Shown one piece after another: positions 17,075-23,895 of a DNA stretch of 64,000 nucleotides (position 1 is its first letter; every line of letters begins with the position of its first letter). The stretch is from Hydrogenophaga taeniospiralis CCUG 15921 (GTDB lineage: Bacteria; Pseudomonadota; Gammaproteobacteria; Burkholderiales; Burkholderiaceae_C). Below the pieces are notes generated by a model. The model was given only the letters and a program-made list of their open reading frames with translations. It did no database searches and was not told where the DNA came from. The stretch lies in the NCBI RefSeq assembly GCF_001592305.1, contig NZ_BCWR01000006.1, positions 124,001 to 188,000 of the forward strand, in the 5' to 3' direction. A program made the translations under genes and the position numbers.

Positions 17075-17468
17075 CGACACCCTGCAACGCGCCATGACCG
17101 GCATCCCCGAATGCCTGGCCGCTGGCATGGTGGACCTCGCCTCCGGCATGGTGCTGAGCATCAAGACCGTCGACTCCCACCCCTCCGAGGTGTTCGACAT
17201 GCTGGCCGCGGCCACGTCCGACCTCTTCCAGGGCCCCAACGTCGTGGCCATCGAGAAGGTGTTCAAGAAGTCGCGCGGCCTGCCCGAGAGCGTGGACCAC
17301 CACTACTTCCAGGAAATCATCGTCAACAGCGAGAACCTCATCCACGTGTTCCTGCGCAGCAAGCGCCAGCAACAGGTGGTCTGTTTCGTCTGCCGCAAGG
17401 GTGCCAACCTGGGCATGGTGCTGACCAAGGCGCGCTCGGCCATGCCGGCCGTCGAAGCCGCGCTCTGA
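17061..17468 (+). CDS. Roadblock/LC7-like protein 1
   Basis: A 135-residue protein with the alpha-beta-beta-alpha-beta-beta-beta-alpha pattern of Roadblock/LC7 domains: MNKLDDTLQRAMTGIPECLAAGMVDLASGM (in part), then a helix with FDMLAAATSDLF, then strands IIVNSENLIHVFLRS and QQVVCFVCRKGANLGMV. Such domains bind and regulate Ras-like GTPases, as MglB does for MglA. The start at 17061 has AAGGAA eight bases upstream and overlaps the preceding stop by 14 bases. The GTPase at 15142 is the likely partner; that is inference from family and position. Confidence 0.82.
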   Translation: MNKLDDTLQRAMTGIPECLAAGMVDLASGMVLSIKTVDSHPSEVFDMLAAATSDLFQGPNVVAIEKVFKKSRGLPESVDHHYFQEIIVNSENLIHVFLRSKRQQQVVCFVCRKGANLGMVLTKARSAMPAVEAAL

Positions 17469-17485
17469 TCGGGTCAGGACGGCCC

Positions 17486-17881
17486 ATGAACACCCTGTTG
17501 ACCCAAGACGCCCTGGCCAGTCGGGCTCGGGGCGTCCTGCGCAGCCTCCACGCCGGCCTCGCCGAGGTGGAGGCCTCGGCGGTGGTAACCCGCGACGGCT
17601 TCACCATCGCCTCGCTGCTGTCCACGGGCACCGACCCGGACCGCTTCGGTGCCATGTGCGCATCGCTGCTGGCGCTGGCGGCCCGTGCCAGCAGGGAAGT
17701 GGACCGCGGCAATCTGCGCCAGATCATTCTGGACGGCCAGCAAGGCCCGCTGTTGCTGACCCACGGGGGCGACTCGGCCGTGCTGGCCGTGGCCGCCACC
17801 CCCCGCGCCAACCTCGGGCGCCTGATTCTCGAGACCCGCCGGGTGGCGACCGATCTGGCGACCCTCTGGGCGCAGGCCTGA
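17486..17881 (+). CDS. Roadblock/LC7 domain protein 2
   Basis: A 131-residue single-domain Roadblock/LC7 protein. The core AELEASAVVTRDGFTIAS-type strand pair is seen as VEASAVVTRDGFTIASLLS, followed by a helix (CASLLALAARASREV) and the strands LRQIILDGQQGPLLLTHGG and AVLAVAATPRANLG. This resembles MglB and the Roadblock proteins of actinobacterial conservons more closely than the first copy does. It sits 17 bases after copy 1 and eight bases before the globin fusion gene. It likely forms homo- or heterodimers with the other copies and contacts the GTPase. Confidence 0.88.
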   Translation: MNTLLTQDALASRARGVLRSLHAGLAEVEASAVVTRDGFTIASLLSTGTDPDRFGAMCASLLALAARASREVDRGNLRQIILDGQQGPLLLTHGGDSAVLAVAATPRANLGRLILETRRVATDLATLWAQA

Positions 17882-17888
17882 GTCCGCT

Positions 17889-18998
17889 ATGAACCCGATC
17901 CAGTACCAGGGGCAGTCCCTTCGCTGCCGAGAAGACGAAAGCCTGCTGGACGCCTTCGTGCGCACCGGCGTGGCGATCGACTTCTCGTGCAAGAGCGGCG
18001 TCTGCCGCCGCTGCCTTGTCAAGGTGCTGGACGGGGCGGCGCCGGCCGAGGCCGCCCGCTCGCTGCCCACCCATCTTCAGTCGGCAGGCTATGTGCTGGC
18101 CTGCCAGTGCAAGCCCTCCGGCCCCCTGAGCCTGGCGCCCAAGTCGCCCGCGGACATGCTGACGCAGTGCATGCTGGTGCGGCGCGAGCACCGGCCCGAC
18201 GGCAGCTCCGTGCTCGGTTTCGAGGCCGCCACCGAACTGGCCTTCACCGTGGGTCAATCGGCCCAGCTGTTCGACGGCCCGTTCTCTTCCCCGGTCACCG
18301 TCCGCCTGACCGGGCGGGACGAGGCCCAGGGACTGATCCAGGCCGAGGTGGCGCACGATGTGCTGCCCCAGGCCGCGTTTTCCGATGACGCGCTATTCGG
18401 CGCCGACTTCCAGCTGCGCGGACCGTTCCCGCTGGAGCCCGAAGACGAGGCCCTGTTGCCCGAACCCGATCTGGCGCTGTGGCAGCTGCTGGAGCACGGC
18501 CGGCTGGTGCGGCGGGTGCTGGAGGCCTTCTACCAGAAGGTGTACGCCGACCCCCTGCTCCAGCCCTTCTTCGAGCGGGTCTCGATGGAGCGGGTCATCG
18601 GCAAACAGTATTCTTTCCTCATGCAGTGCATGACGGGCGACAACGTCTACATCGGCGAGCGCCCGAAAAATGCCCACCACTGGATGGTCATTCCCGACAC
18701 GCTGTTCGAACACCGCCAGCGCCTGATGGCCCAGGCGCAGCGCGAACAGGGCCTGACGCCGGAGCAGATGGCCGGCTGGAGCCGCTTTGAGGAACACTTC
18801 CGCGCCGACATCGTCAAGCACGCGCCCTGGCCCAGGCGCATGGGCGATCAGATCATCGAAACCGAGCGCTACGACAGCGTCACCCTGGACGAGGGCACCG
18901 TCTGCGACCACTGCGGCGCCGAGATCGCCGCGGGCAGCACCGTGCGTTTCCACCTCCGGCTCGGGCAGGTCGGCTGCCCGAGCTGCGAGCGCGGCTGA
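17889..18998 (+). CDS. 2Fe-2S ferredoxin - truncated haemoglobin - zinc ribbon fusion protein
   Basis: A 369-residue multidomain protein. Residues 1-85 are a plant-type ferredoxin (C34-x4-C39-x2-C42, fourth ligand C72). Residues about 90-185 look like a degenerate reductase-type beta-barrel (VGQSAQLF...SPVTVRL). Residues about 193-325 are a truncated haemoglobin: AFYQKVYADPLLQPFF, then KQYSFLMQCMTG, with proximal haem His at H263 in NAHHWMVIP. Residues 335-369 form a zinc ribbon with C339, C342, C363 and C366. Electron transfer from the cluster to haem, or O2/NO sensing, is plausible. It lies eight bases after Roadblock protein 2, inside the GTPase cluster. I know of no standard name for this architecture. 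Confidence 0.9.
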   Translation: MNPIQYQGQSLRCREDESLLDAFVRTGVAIDFSCKSGVCRRCLVKVLDGAAPAEAARSLPTHLQSAGYVLACQCKPSGPLSLAPKSPADMLTQCMLVRREHRPDGSSVLGFEAATELAFTVGQSAQLFDGPFSSPVTVRLTGRDEAQGLIQAEVAHDVLPQAAFSDDALFGADFQLRGPFPLEPEDEALLPEPDLALWQLLEHGRLVRRVLEAFYQKVYADPLLQPFFERVSMERVIGKQYSFLMQCMTGDNVYIGERPKNAHHWMVIPDTLFEHRQRLMAQAQREQGLTPEQMAGWSRFEEHFRADIVKHAPWPRRMGDQIIETERYDSVTLDEGTVCDHCGAEIAAGSTVRFHLRLGQVGCPSCERG

Positions 18999-19037
18999 AC
19001 CGCTTTCACCCATGCCCCTCAGCGCCCGGCGACACCG

Positions 19038-19595
19038 ATGAACCCGCCCGCCCGCCACCTGCACGTCCGGCCCCAGGGCATCACCGAGTGGATGACGCTG
19101 GCGCCCGATGCGCGGCGGCCGGATCAGCGCCTGTTCCGGGCCCTGTTGCGGCAGTCTCACGACACCACGGTGGTGGACGTGGGGCGGCTGAGCCAGAGCA
19201 GCGGCCTGTCGCGCAGCGAGGTGGCGCGCTCGTTGTTCGGCCTGCATCGGCTCGGCAGCATCCACGTGTCCGTCGACGCACCAGCGGTGCCCCACGCAAC
19301 GGGCCACCCGGCCGCGGACATCCACCAGCAGTTGCAACGGCTCTGCGGCGACACGGCCGGCGCGGCCGTGCTGGCCGACCCCGATGGCCTGTGCCTGACG
19401 AGCCATGGCGTGGCGCACGAGCACGCCCAGGGCCTGGCCGCCGGGTTCGCGCACTTTCGCCATGCCATGGTCCGGGCCATGCCGCTCTACATCGGACGCC
19501 GGCCCTGCCGGCTGCACATCACCTCTTCGGCGCTGGTCGCCCACGAGGCCCTCGTGGGCCTGGTGCGAAGCCTGCACACGCTGCTGGCGGACTAG
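19038..19595 (+). CDS. winged-helix plus Roadblock-like protein 3
   Basis: A 185-residue protein. Residues about 1-80 (LFRALLRQSHDTTVVDVGRL, then SGLSRSEVARSLFGLHRLGS) form a winged-helix-like region that resembles the 132-residue protein at 14742. Residues about 92-183 have a Roadblock-type strand-helix order (AGAAVLADPDGLCLTSHG, helix with HFRHAMVRAMPL, strand CRLHITSSALVAHEALVGLV). It may tether the GTPase module to DNA or to another partner. It starts 39 bases after the globin gene. A repeat copy separates it from the next gene. Confidence 0.72.
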   Translation: MNPPARHLHVRPQGITEWMTLAPDARRPDQRLFRALLRQSHDTTVVDVGRLSQSSGLSRSEVARSLFGLHRLGSIHVSVDAPAVPHATGHPAADIHQQLQRLCGDTAGAAVLADPDGLCLTSHGVAHEHAQGLAAGFAHFRHAMVRAMPLYIGRRPCRLHITSSALVAHEALVGLVRSLHTLLAD

Positions 19596-19602
19596 GATGA
19601 AA

Positions 19603-19736
19603 CACCCCCCGCGCCGCTTCGCGTCACCCCCCTCAAGGGGGGCGGCACTGGCCGTCCGGCAAAGCCGGCCCGGCGGTGCCTCTGGGTGGCGTTGTTTCAT
19701 GCGTCGCGGGTGGCGCTCCGGCGCCGTGGAAAACTG
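19603..19736. repeat. dispersed intergenic repeat, copy d (inverted partner of copy e)
   Basis: About 130 bases between the third and fourth Roadblock genes. It carries the CACCCCCCTCAAGGGGGG core, GGCCGTCCGGCAAAGCCGG and a distal GTGGCGCTCCGGCGCCGTGG. The reverse complement of almost the whole segment recurs at 21567-21695. It lies in the operon without disrupting a frame, and the Roadblock 4 start codon is two to three bases beyond its end. Confidence 0.75.
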
Positions 19737-19738
19737 AC

Positions 19739-20095
19739 ATGCCCGAGATCCAGGACATCCTTGACCAGATCACCGAATGCCCCGGCAACGCCGGCGCGGT
19801 GCTGGCCACCGCCGATGGCCTGCTCATGGCGTCCGCGGGCGCCTTGCACGGCGACGTGGCCGCCGCCGCCGCCGCAAGCCTGGCGCTGGCAGGGCAAGAG
19901 GCGCTGGCGGCACTGGGGGAGCGACCCTGGGCCGAGCAGTTGATCTGGTCCGACACCCAGGTCTGGTACCAGACCCAGTTGCGCGGCACCCACGTGCTGC
20001 TGCTGGTGAGCGACGACCACGGCCACGCCGGCGCGCTGCGCTGGACCGCGCGGCGCATGGCGCAGCAGCTGGAGCCCAGCCTGCTTCAGCTGTGA
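19739..20095 (+). CDS. Roadblock/LC7-like protein 4
   Basis: A 118-residue Roadblock-like domain: MPEIQDILDQITECPGNAGA in part, strand AVLATADGLLMASAG, an alanine-rich helix with LALAGQEALAAL, then strands QLIWSDTQVWYQTQ and THVLLLVSDDHG. It is the last gene of the cluster and is convergent with the WYL-type regulator ending at 20106. The start at 19739 is chosen because the preceding in-frame codons lie in the repeat. Whether it is cotranscribed through the repeat is not certain. Confidence 0.75.
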   Translation: MPEIQDILDQITECPGNAGAVLATADGLLMASAGALHGDVAAAAAASLALAGQEALAALGERPWAEQLIWSDTQVWYQTQLRGTHVLLLVSDDHGHAGALRWTARRMAQQLEPSLLQL

Positions 20096-20105
20096 CGCCG
20101 CCGCG

Positions 20106-20792
20106 CTATGGATGCTCGGCCTGGTACTGCCGCAGCAGGTCGGCCAGCGTCTTGCCCGGCTCGTCCGCGTAGCGGCGCGGCAGCGGACGCACGCTCTGGA
20201 TGCGGTCGGCGCGAAAGCTGCGAAAGGCCTGCCGGGTTTCGCACCAGGCCGCCAGCGTCCACACCTTGCCCCAGAAGAAGCAGCCCAGCGGCCACACGGC
20301 GCGGGTGCTGGGCTGCTCGTTCACGTCGCGGTAGTCGAGCTCCAGCACCGTGCGCGTCTGCGCGGCCTCGCGCAGCACCTGCAGCACCCGGGCCACGCCG
20401 GGTTTGAGCCCCAGCGGTGGCACCAGCAGCGGCATCTTCTCCACCTCGGTGCGCACCACCCCGGGCAGCACCGACAGCACGCGCGACATGGCGTCGCCCG
20501 CGGCCAGCGCCAGCGCCGGGTCCAGCCACTGCTGCGCGATGCGCGTGGCCACGGCCAGCGCACGGGCCTCGTCGGCTGTGAACATGAGCGGTGGCAGATC
20601 GAAACCGCGCCCGAACCGGTAACCCACGCCGGCCTCGCCCTCGATGGGCACACCCTGCGCCTGCAGGTCGGCCACGTCGCGGTACACGGTGCGCGGCGAC
20701 ACCTCCAGCCGCCCGGCGAGCCAGGCGGCGGTGGACAGGCGCCGGCCACGGATCAGCTGCACCAGGGCAAAGAGGCGGTCGGCGCGTCGCAT
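20106..20792 (-). CDS. WYL-domain transcriptional regulator (YafY family)
   Basis: A 228-residue DNA-binding regulator. An N-terminal HTH of the HTH_11/DeoR kind (RRADRLFALVQLIRGRRLST, then LEVSPRTVYRDVADLQAQGV) is followed by a C-terminal WYL-type ligand domain (VLELDYRDVNEQPSTRAVWP, then WTLAAWCETRQAFRSFRADR). Length is normal. It starts at the ATG at 20790-20792, five bases after the DUF6151 gene stop, so the two are one unit. The ligand is unknown; YafY-type regulators often control the adjacent gene. Confidence 0.9.
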   Translation of the reverse strand: MRRADRLFALVQLIRGRRLSTAAWLAGRLEVSPRTVYRDVADLQAQGVPIEGEAGVGYRFGRGFDLPPLMFTADEARALAVATRIAQQWLDPALALAAGDAMSRVLSVLPGVVRTEVEKMPLLVPPLGLKPGVARVLQVLREAAQTRTVLELDYRDVNEQPSTRAVWPLGCFFWGKVWTLAAWCETRQAFRSFRADRIQSVRPLPRRYADEPGKTLADLLRQYQAEHP

Positions 20793-20797
20793 GCGGC

Positions 20798-21403
20798 TCA
20801 GCCCAGGCCGGGCGTGGGCCGCAGACGCGCGCGCTCTTCGGCAGAGAGCACCGTGGGCTCGGCCACCGGCGCCCCGGAGGCGGTGAAAAACGGCGTGTCT
20901 TTGTAGCGCCCCGACAGCCGGCTGCCCAGCACCATGCCCAGGATGCGCAGCACCGCGCCGGCCATGCCGAAGGCCCGGGGCTTGGGCTCGCCGATCGCGC
21001 TCGCGGTGTTGGCGCTCGCGCGCACCGGGCCGAACGCGGCCTCCAGCGGCGCGCTGTCCAGGCACTGCGCCAGCAGGCCGGTGAACGGCATGGCGCGGCT
21101 GCTCATGGTGTTGCCCACCGGGGTGCGGCAACACGCGGCGTACCAGCGCAACATGCCTTGGTCGGACAGGCGCATCACCGCCAGCTGCGCCGCGCCCTGG
21201 GTGATCCGGATACGGTGCGGCGCGAGCTGCACCACGTCCGAACCGCCTTGCGCGTCGAGCACCTGGTCGGGCGAGCCCAGAAACCGCGCAAAGGCCTGGC
21301 AGTCCTGGCAATAACACCGCATGCGGTTGCTGAGGCCGCTCAGTTCGACCTGGCCTTGCAGCGCGCCGCAGCGGCAGCGCAGGGGATGGACGACAGGGGG
21401 CAT
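20798..21403 (-). CDS. DUF6151 (GFA-like zinc fold) family protein
   Basis: A 201-residue protein. The N-terminal half has cysteine pairs CRCG and MRCYCQDCQAFARFLG, and later AACCRTPVGNT, in the order seen in GFA/Mss4-like zinc-binding folds. The C-terminal half contains a moderately hydrophobic stretch (GAVLRILGMVLGSRLSG). No enzymatic function can be assigned. It is cotranscribed with the downstream WYL regulator, five bases apart. Confidence 0.8.
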   Translation of the reverse strand: MPPVVHPLRCRCGALQGQVELSGLSNRMRCYCQDCQAFARFLGSPDQVLDAQGGSDVVQLAPHRIRITQGAAQLAVMRLSDQGMLRWYAACCRTPVGNTMSSRAMPFTGLLAQCLDSAPLEAAFGPVRASANTASAIGEPKPRAFGMAGAVLRILGMVLGSRLSGRYKDTPFFTASGAPVAEPTVLSAEERARLRPTPGLG

Positions 21404-21430
21404 GGGGGCTCCGGGAGTGACGGGTGGCGC

Positions 21431-21574
21431 TTATTGTGCGGTGGCCTTGAAGCCCCCGGGAGCGTAGCCGCGCCCGCGCAGCGCGTGCTCGGCGCTGGCA
21501 ACCGCGATCCAGTGGCGGGGCTTGTGCTCATGAGGACCGATACCGTTTTTATTCACAGCGGTATCCGTTTTCAT
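21431..21574 (-). pseudogene. truncated EVE-domain-like gene remnant
   Basis: A 47-codon frame whose middle, HWIAVASAEHALRGR, matches the characteristic start of EVE-domain proteins (strand with WIAVAS, then the xxHxxRG turn). It stops after about 20 further residues, where a complete domain needs some 130-150. The first codons lie inside repeat copy e, so the current start may be acquired. This looks like the broken 5' end of an EVE-type gene. A short functional peptide cannot be excluded. Confidence 0.5.
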
Positions 21575-21695
21575 GGTGCCGGAGCGCCACCCCTTCGCAT
21601 GCAACGGTGCAGCCCAGGGCACCGCCGGGCCGGCTTTGCCGGACGGCCAGTGCCGCCCCCTTTGAGGGGGTCGCGCGCAGCGCGGCGGGGGTGGG
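21567..21695. repeat. dispersed intergenic repeat, copy e (inverted partner of copy d)
   Basis: Nearly the reverse complement of 19603-19736, including GGCCGGCTTTGCCGGACGGCC and the CCCCCTTTGAGGGGGTCGCG core. The two copies form an inverted pair bounding the Roadblock 4, WYL regulator and DUF6151 genes. Confidence 0.75.
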
Positions 21696-21700
21696 CCATG

Positions 21701-22078
21701 TCATGCCAGGGCATGCAGGCCGACGCGGTTGCCTTCGCTGTCGATGATGTGGGCGAAGACCCCCATGCCGTCGGGCAGCGTCACCTTGGGCTGGGCGATG
21801 CTGCCGCCAGCGGCGGGCACCCGCGCCAGCCAGGCGTCGATCGAGGGCGCGGCGTTCAGGTACACCAGGGTGCCGCTCGCGGCGGGCTTGAAGTCCGGGT
21901 GTTTCATCAGGGCGCCTTTGACGTCCTGTTCGCCGCCCACGTCAAAAACCCCCAGCTCCTCGCCCGGCCCGCCAAAGGCTTCGCGGCGCAGTGCGCGGCC
22001 GGTGAGGGTGGCGTAAAAGCGCAGGGCGCGGTCCATGTCGGACACGGGAATTTCAAACCAGTTCAGGGCATGTGCCAT
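21701..22078 (-). CDS. VOC family (glyoxalase-like) protein
   Basis: A 125-residue single-domain VOC protein with the paired beta-alpha-beta-beta-beta modules: LNWFEIPVSDMDRALRFYATLTG at the N-terminus and ending PDGMGVFAHIIDSEGNRVGLHA. Members bind metals and act as lyases, dioxygenases or antibiotic-binding proteins; this compact YaeR/PhnB-like form is usually of unknown function. The ATG at 22076-22078 has an AGAGG-type site upstream. It is monocistronic as far as I can see. Confidence 0.88.
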   Translation of the reverse strand: MAHALNWFEIPVSDMDRALRFYATLTGRALRREAFGGPGEELGVFDVGGEQDVKGALMKHPDFKPAASGTLVYLNAAPSIDAWLARVPAAGGSIAQPKVTLPDGMGVFAHIIDSEGNRVGLHALA

Positions 22079-22186
22079 GGCAATCTCCAGAGGGGTTGTT
22101 GAACAAGCCCCGCATTCTGTGGACCCCCTGCTGACAGCGCTGTGTCAGCAGGCTGTCATGCCCGGTTGAAAGCGGCTGCCAGCCTC

Positions 22187-22945
22187 TCAGATCCAGCGCA
22201 GCAACCAGCCCGCCACCAGCGGCAGCGCCACCGCGCTGAACAACGCCGTGAGTCCCATGGCCAGACCGGCGAAAGCGCCCGTTTCTTCGCTCACCAGAAA
22301 GGCCCGCGCGGTGCCGATGCCGTGTGCCGCGGTGCCCAGCGCGAAGCCCCGCACCGACGGGTCCTGGATGCGCAGCGCGTCCAGCACATGGCGCGCGCTG
22401 GCCGCGCCCAGCACGCCGGTGCACACCACCAGCACGGCCGTCAGCGTGGGCAGGCCGCCGATCTTTTCCGAGATGCCCATGGCCACCGGCGCGGTGACCG
22501 ACTTCGGCGCCAGCGAGGCGATGGTGGCTTTGCTCGCACCGAGCGCCCAGCCCACACCGATGGCGGTGGCCGTGGCGGCCAGCGTGCCCACCACCAGCGC
22601 CCCCGCCATGGGCAGCCACAGGCGCTTGACCCGCGCGAGTTGTTCGAACAGCGGCACGGCCAGCGCCACCGTGGCCGGCCCGAGCAGGAAGTGCACGAAC
22701 TGCGCGCCTTCAAAGTAGGTGGCGTAGGGCGTGGATGTGGCCCACAGCAAGGCGCCCAGCACGATCACCGAGGTCGCCACCGGATTGGCCAGCGGATGAA
22801 AGCCGCTGCGCCGGTACAGCAGGAACGCGCCCTGGTACACCAGCAGCGTCACCGTGAGCCCCAGCAGCGGTGTGGCCGAGAGGTACACCCAGACATCGGC
22901 CAGCCGCCCCGCCGCCACGCTGGCGAGCGGCAGGCCTTCGTTCAC
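22187..22945 (-). CDS. lrgB: LrgB/CidB family membrane protein
   Basis: A 252-residue inner-membrane protein with about seven or eight hydrophobic segments. It has LrgB family landmarks such as FLLGPATVALAVPLFEQ, then LAPKSVTAPVAMGISEKIGG and GTAAHGIGTARAF. LrgB pairs with LrgA. These were first described as autolysis modulators, and homologues in plants (PLGG1) carry glycolate/glycerate while bacterial ones have been linked to pyruvate or other small acids. Its start overlaps the lrgA stop by four bases (ATGA). The nearby glycolate oxidase genes on the same strand are suggestive. Confidence 0.93.
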   Translation of the reverse strand: MNEGLPLASVAAGRLADVWVYLSATPLLGLTVTLLVYQGAFLLYRRSGFHPLANPVATSVIVLGALLWATSTPYATYFEGAQFVHFLLGPATVALAVPLFEQLARVKRLWLPMAGALVVGTLAATATAIGVGWALGASKATIASLAPKSVTAPVAMGISEKIGGLPTLTAVLVVCTGVLGAASARHVLDALRIQDPSVRGFALGTAAHGIGTARAFLVSEETGAFAGLAMGLTALFSAVALPLVAGWLLRWI

Positions 22946-23310
22946 GGAGCCTCCTGGCGGGAGCGCGGTGGCGCCGTGCGCTTCATCAGCCAGGCCATGG
23001 TGAGCGCCGCGCTGGCCAGGCCCACCAGCGTGCTGAGCACCAGGGCCACGCCGATGGCCAGCACCTCGTCGCCCAGGCGCTGCAGGTGCAGCATGACGCC
23101 CACGCCCGCGGGCACGAACAGCAGCGAGAGGTGTTGCAGCAGGGTCTGTGCGGTGGGCTTCAGGCCCGTGAGCAGCGCAGGCCGCGCCACCAGCGCGAGC
23201 AGCAGCAGGGCCATGCCCACCACCGGCCCGGGCACCGGCACCGCCAGCGCGCGCACCAGCGCCTCGCCGAGCAACTGGAACACGAGCAGGGTGGCGAACG
23301 CGGGGATCAT
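22942..23310 (-). CDS. lrgA: LrgA/CidA family membrane protein
   Basis: A 122-residue protein with four membrane helices and the family motif PVPGPVVGMALLLLALV, plus SLLFVPAGVGVM near the third helix. It forms the small subunit of the LrgAB pair. It begins seven bases downstream of the DUF3597 gene stop and overlaps lrgB by four bases, so the three form an operon. Confidence 0.92.
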   Translation of the reverse strand: MIPAFATLLVFQLLGEALVRALAVPVPGPVVGMALLLLALVARPALLTGLKPTAQTLLQHLSLLFVPAGVGVMLHLQRLGDEVLAIGVALVLSTLVGLASAALTMAWLMKRTAPPRSRQEAP

Positions 23311-23317
23311 CCGTGGA

Positions 23318-23737
23318 TCAGAGCAGCTCTTTCGGGATGTTGCCGCCGTTGGCCGCGATGTGGCCCAGCACGTTCTTGTGCAGCCACATGTTCATCTGGG
23401 CGGAGTCGGCCATCTTGTCGTCGGGGCAGTAGAGCTCCTTGGCCAGTTCCTTGCGCGCGGCCAGGCTGCTGTCCAGGCCCAGCAGCTTGAGCAGGTCGAC
23501 GATGGAGGTCTTCCAGTTGAGCTTTTCCGGGTGGTGGGCGGCCTTCTCCGTCAGCAGGGCGACCACGTCCACCATGGCAATGGGGTTGACCACCGGCTCG
23601 GCCGGCGCGGACGCTGCCACCGGGGCGGGTGCGGCGGCGGGCGCCGGTGCAGCGGCGGCAGGCGGCGGGGTGATGACGGGTGCTGCGGCCGCTTCTTTCA
23701 TGCCCAGCTTTTCCAGAATGTTGCTGAAGAATCCCAT
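23318..23737 (-). CDS. DUF3597 domain protein
   Basis: A 139-residue protein. Residues 1-12 (MGFFSNILEKLG) are an amphipathic helix, followed by an Ala/Pro-rich linker (about 15-50) and a C-terminal helical DUF3597 domain (about 55-139: VDVVALLTEKAAHHPEKLNW, then SLAARKELAKELYCP and MWLHKNVLGHIAANGGNIP). The domain has a solved fold but no known activity, to my knowledge. The start at 23735-23737 gives the typical family N-terminus. It is cotranscribed with lrgAB. Confidence 0.85.
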   Translation of the reverse strand: MGFFSNILEKLGMKEAAAAPVITPPPAAAAPAPAAAPAPVAASAPAEPVVNPIAMVDVVALLTEKAAHHPEKLNWKTSIVDLLKLLGLDSSLAARKELAKELYCPDDKMADSAQMNMWLHKNVLGHIAANGGNIPKELL

Positions 23738-23895
23738 GATCAATCCTTTGATGGCGTCGTGAACAGAAGGCGCTGTACCGGACGCCGACGGCAACGCGCC
23801 CCCAGCTTATAGGCTGCGCGTCCCACCGGCATGACACCCCGGTGAATATTCACGCGCCGCAGCGGCGCCCAGGCGTGCGAAAGTGCCGCCCGGTG

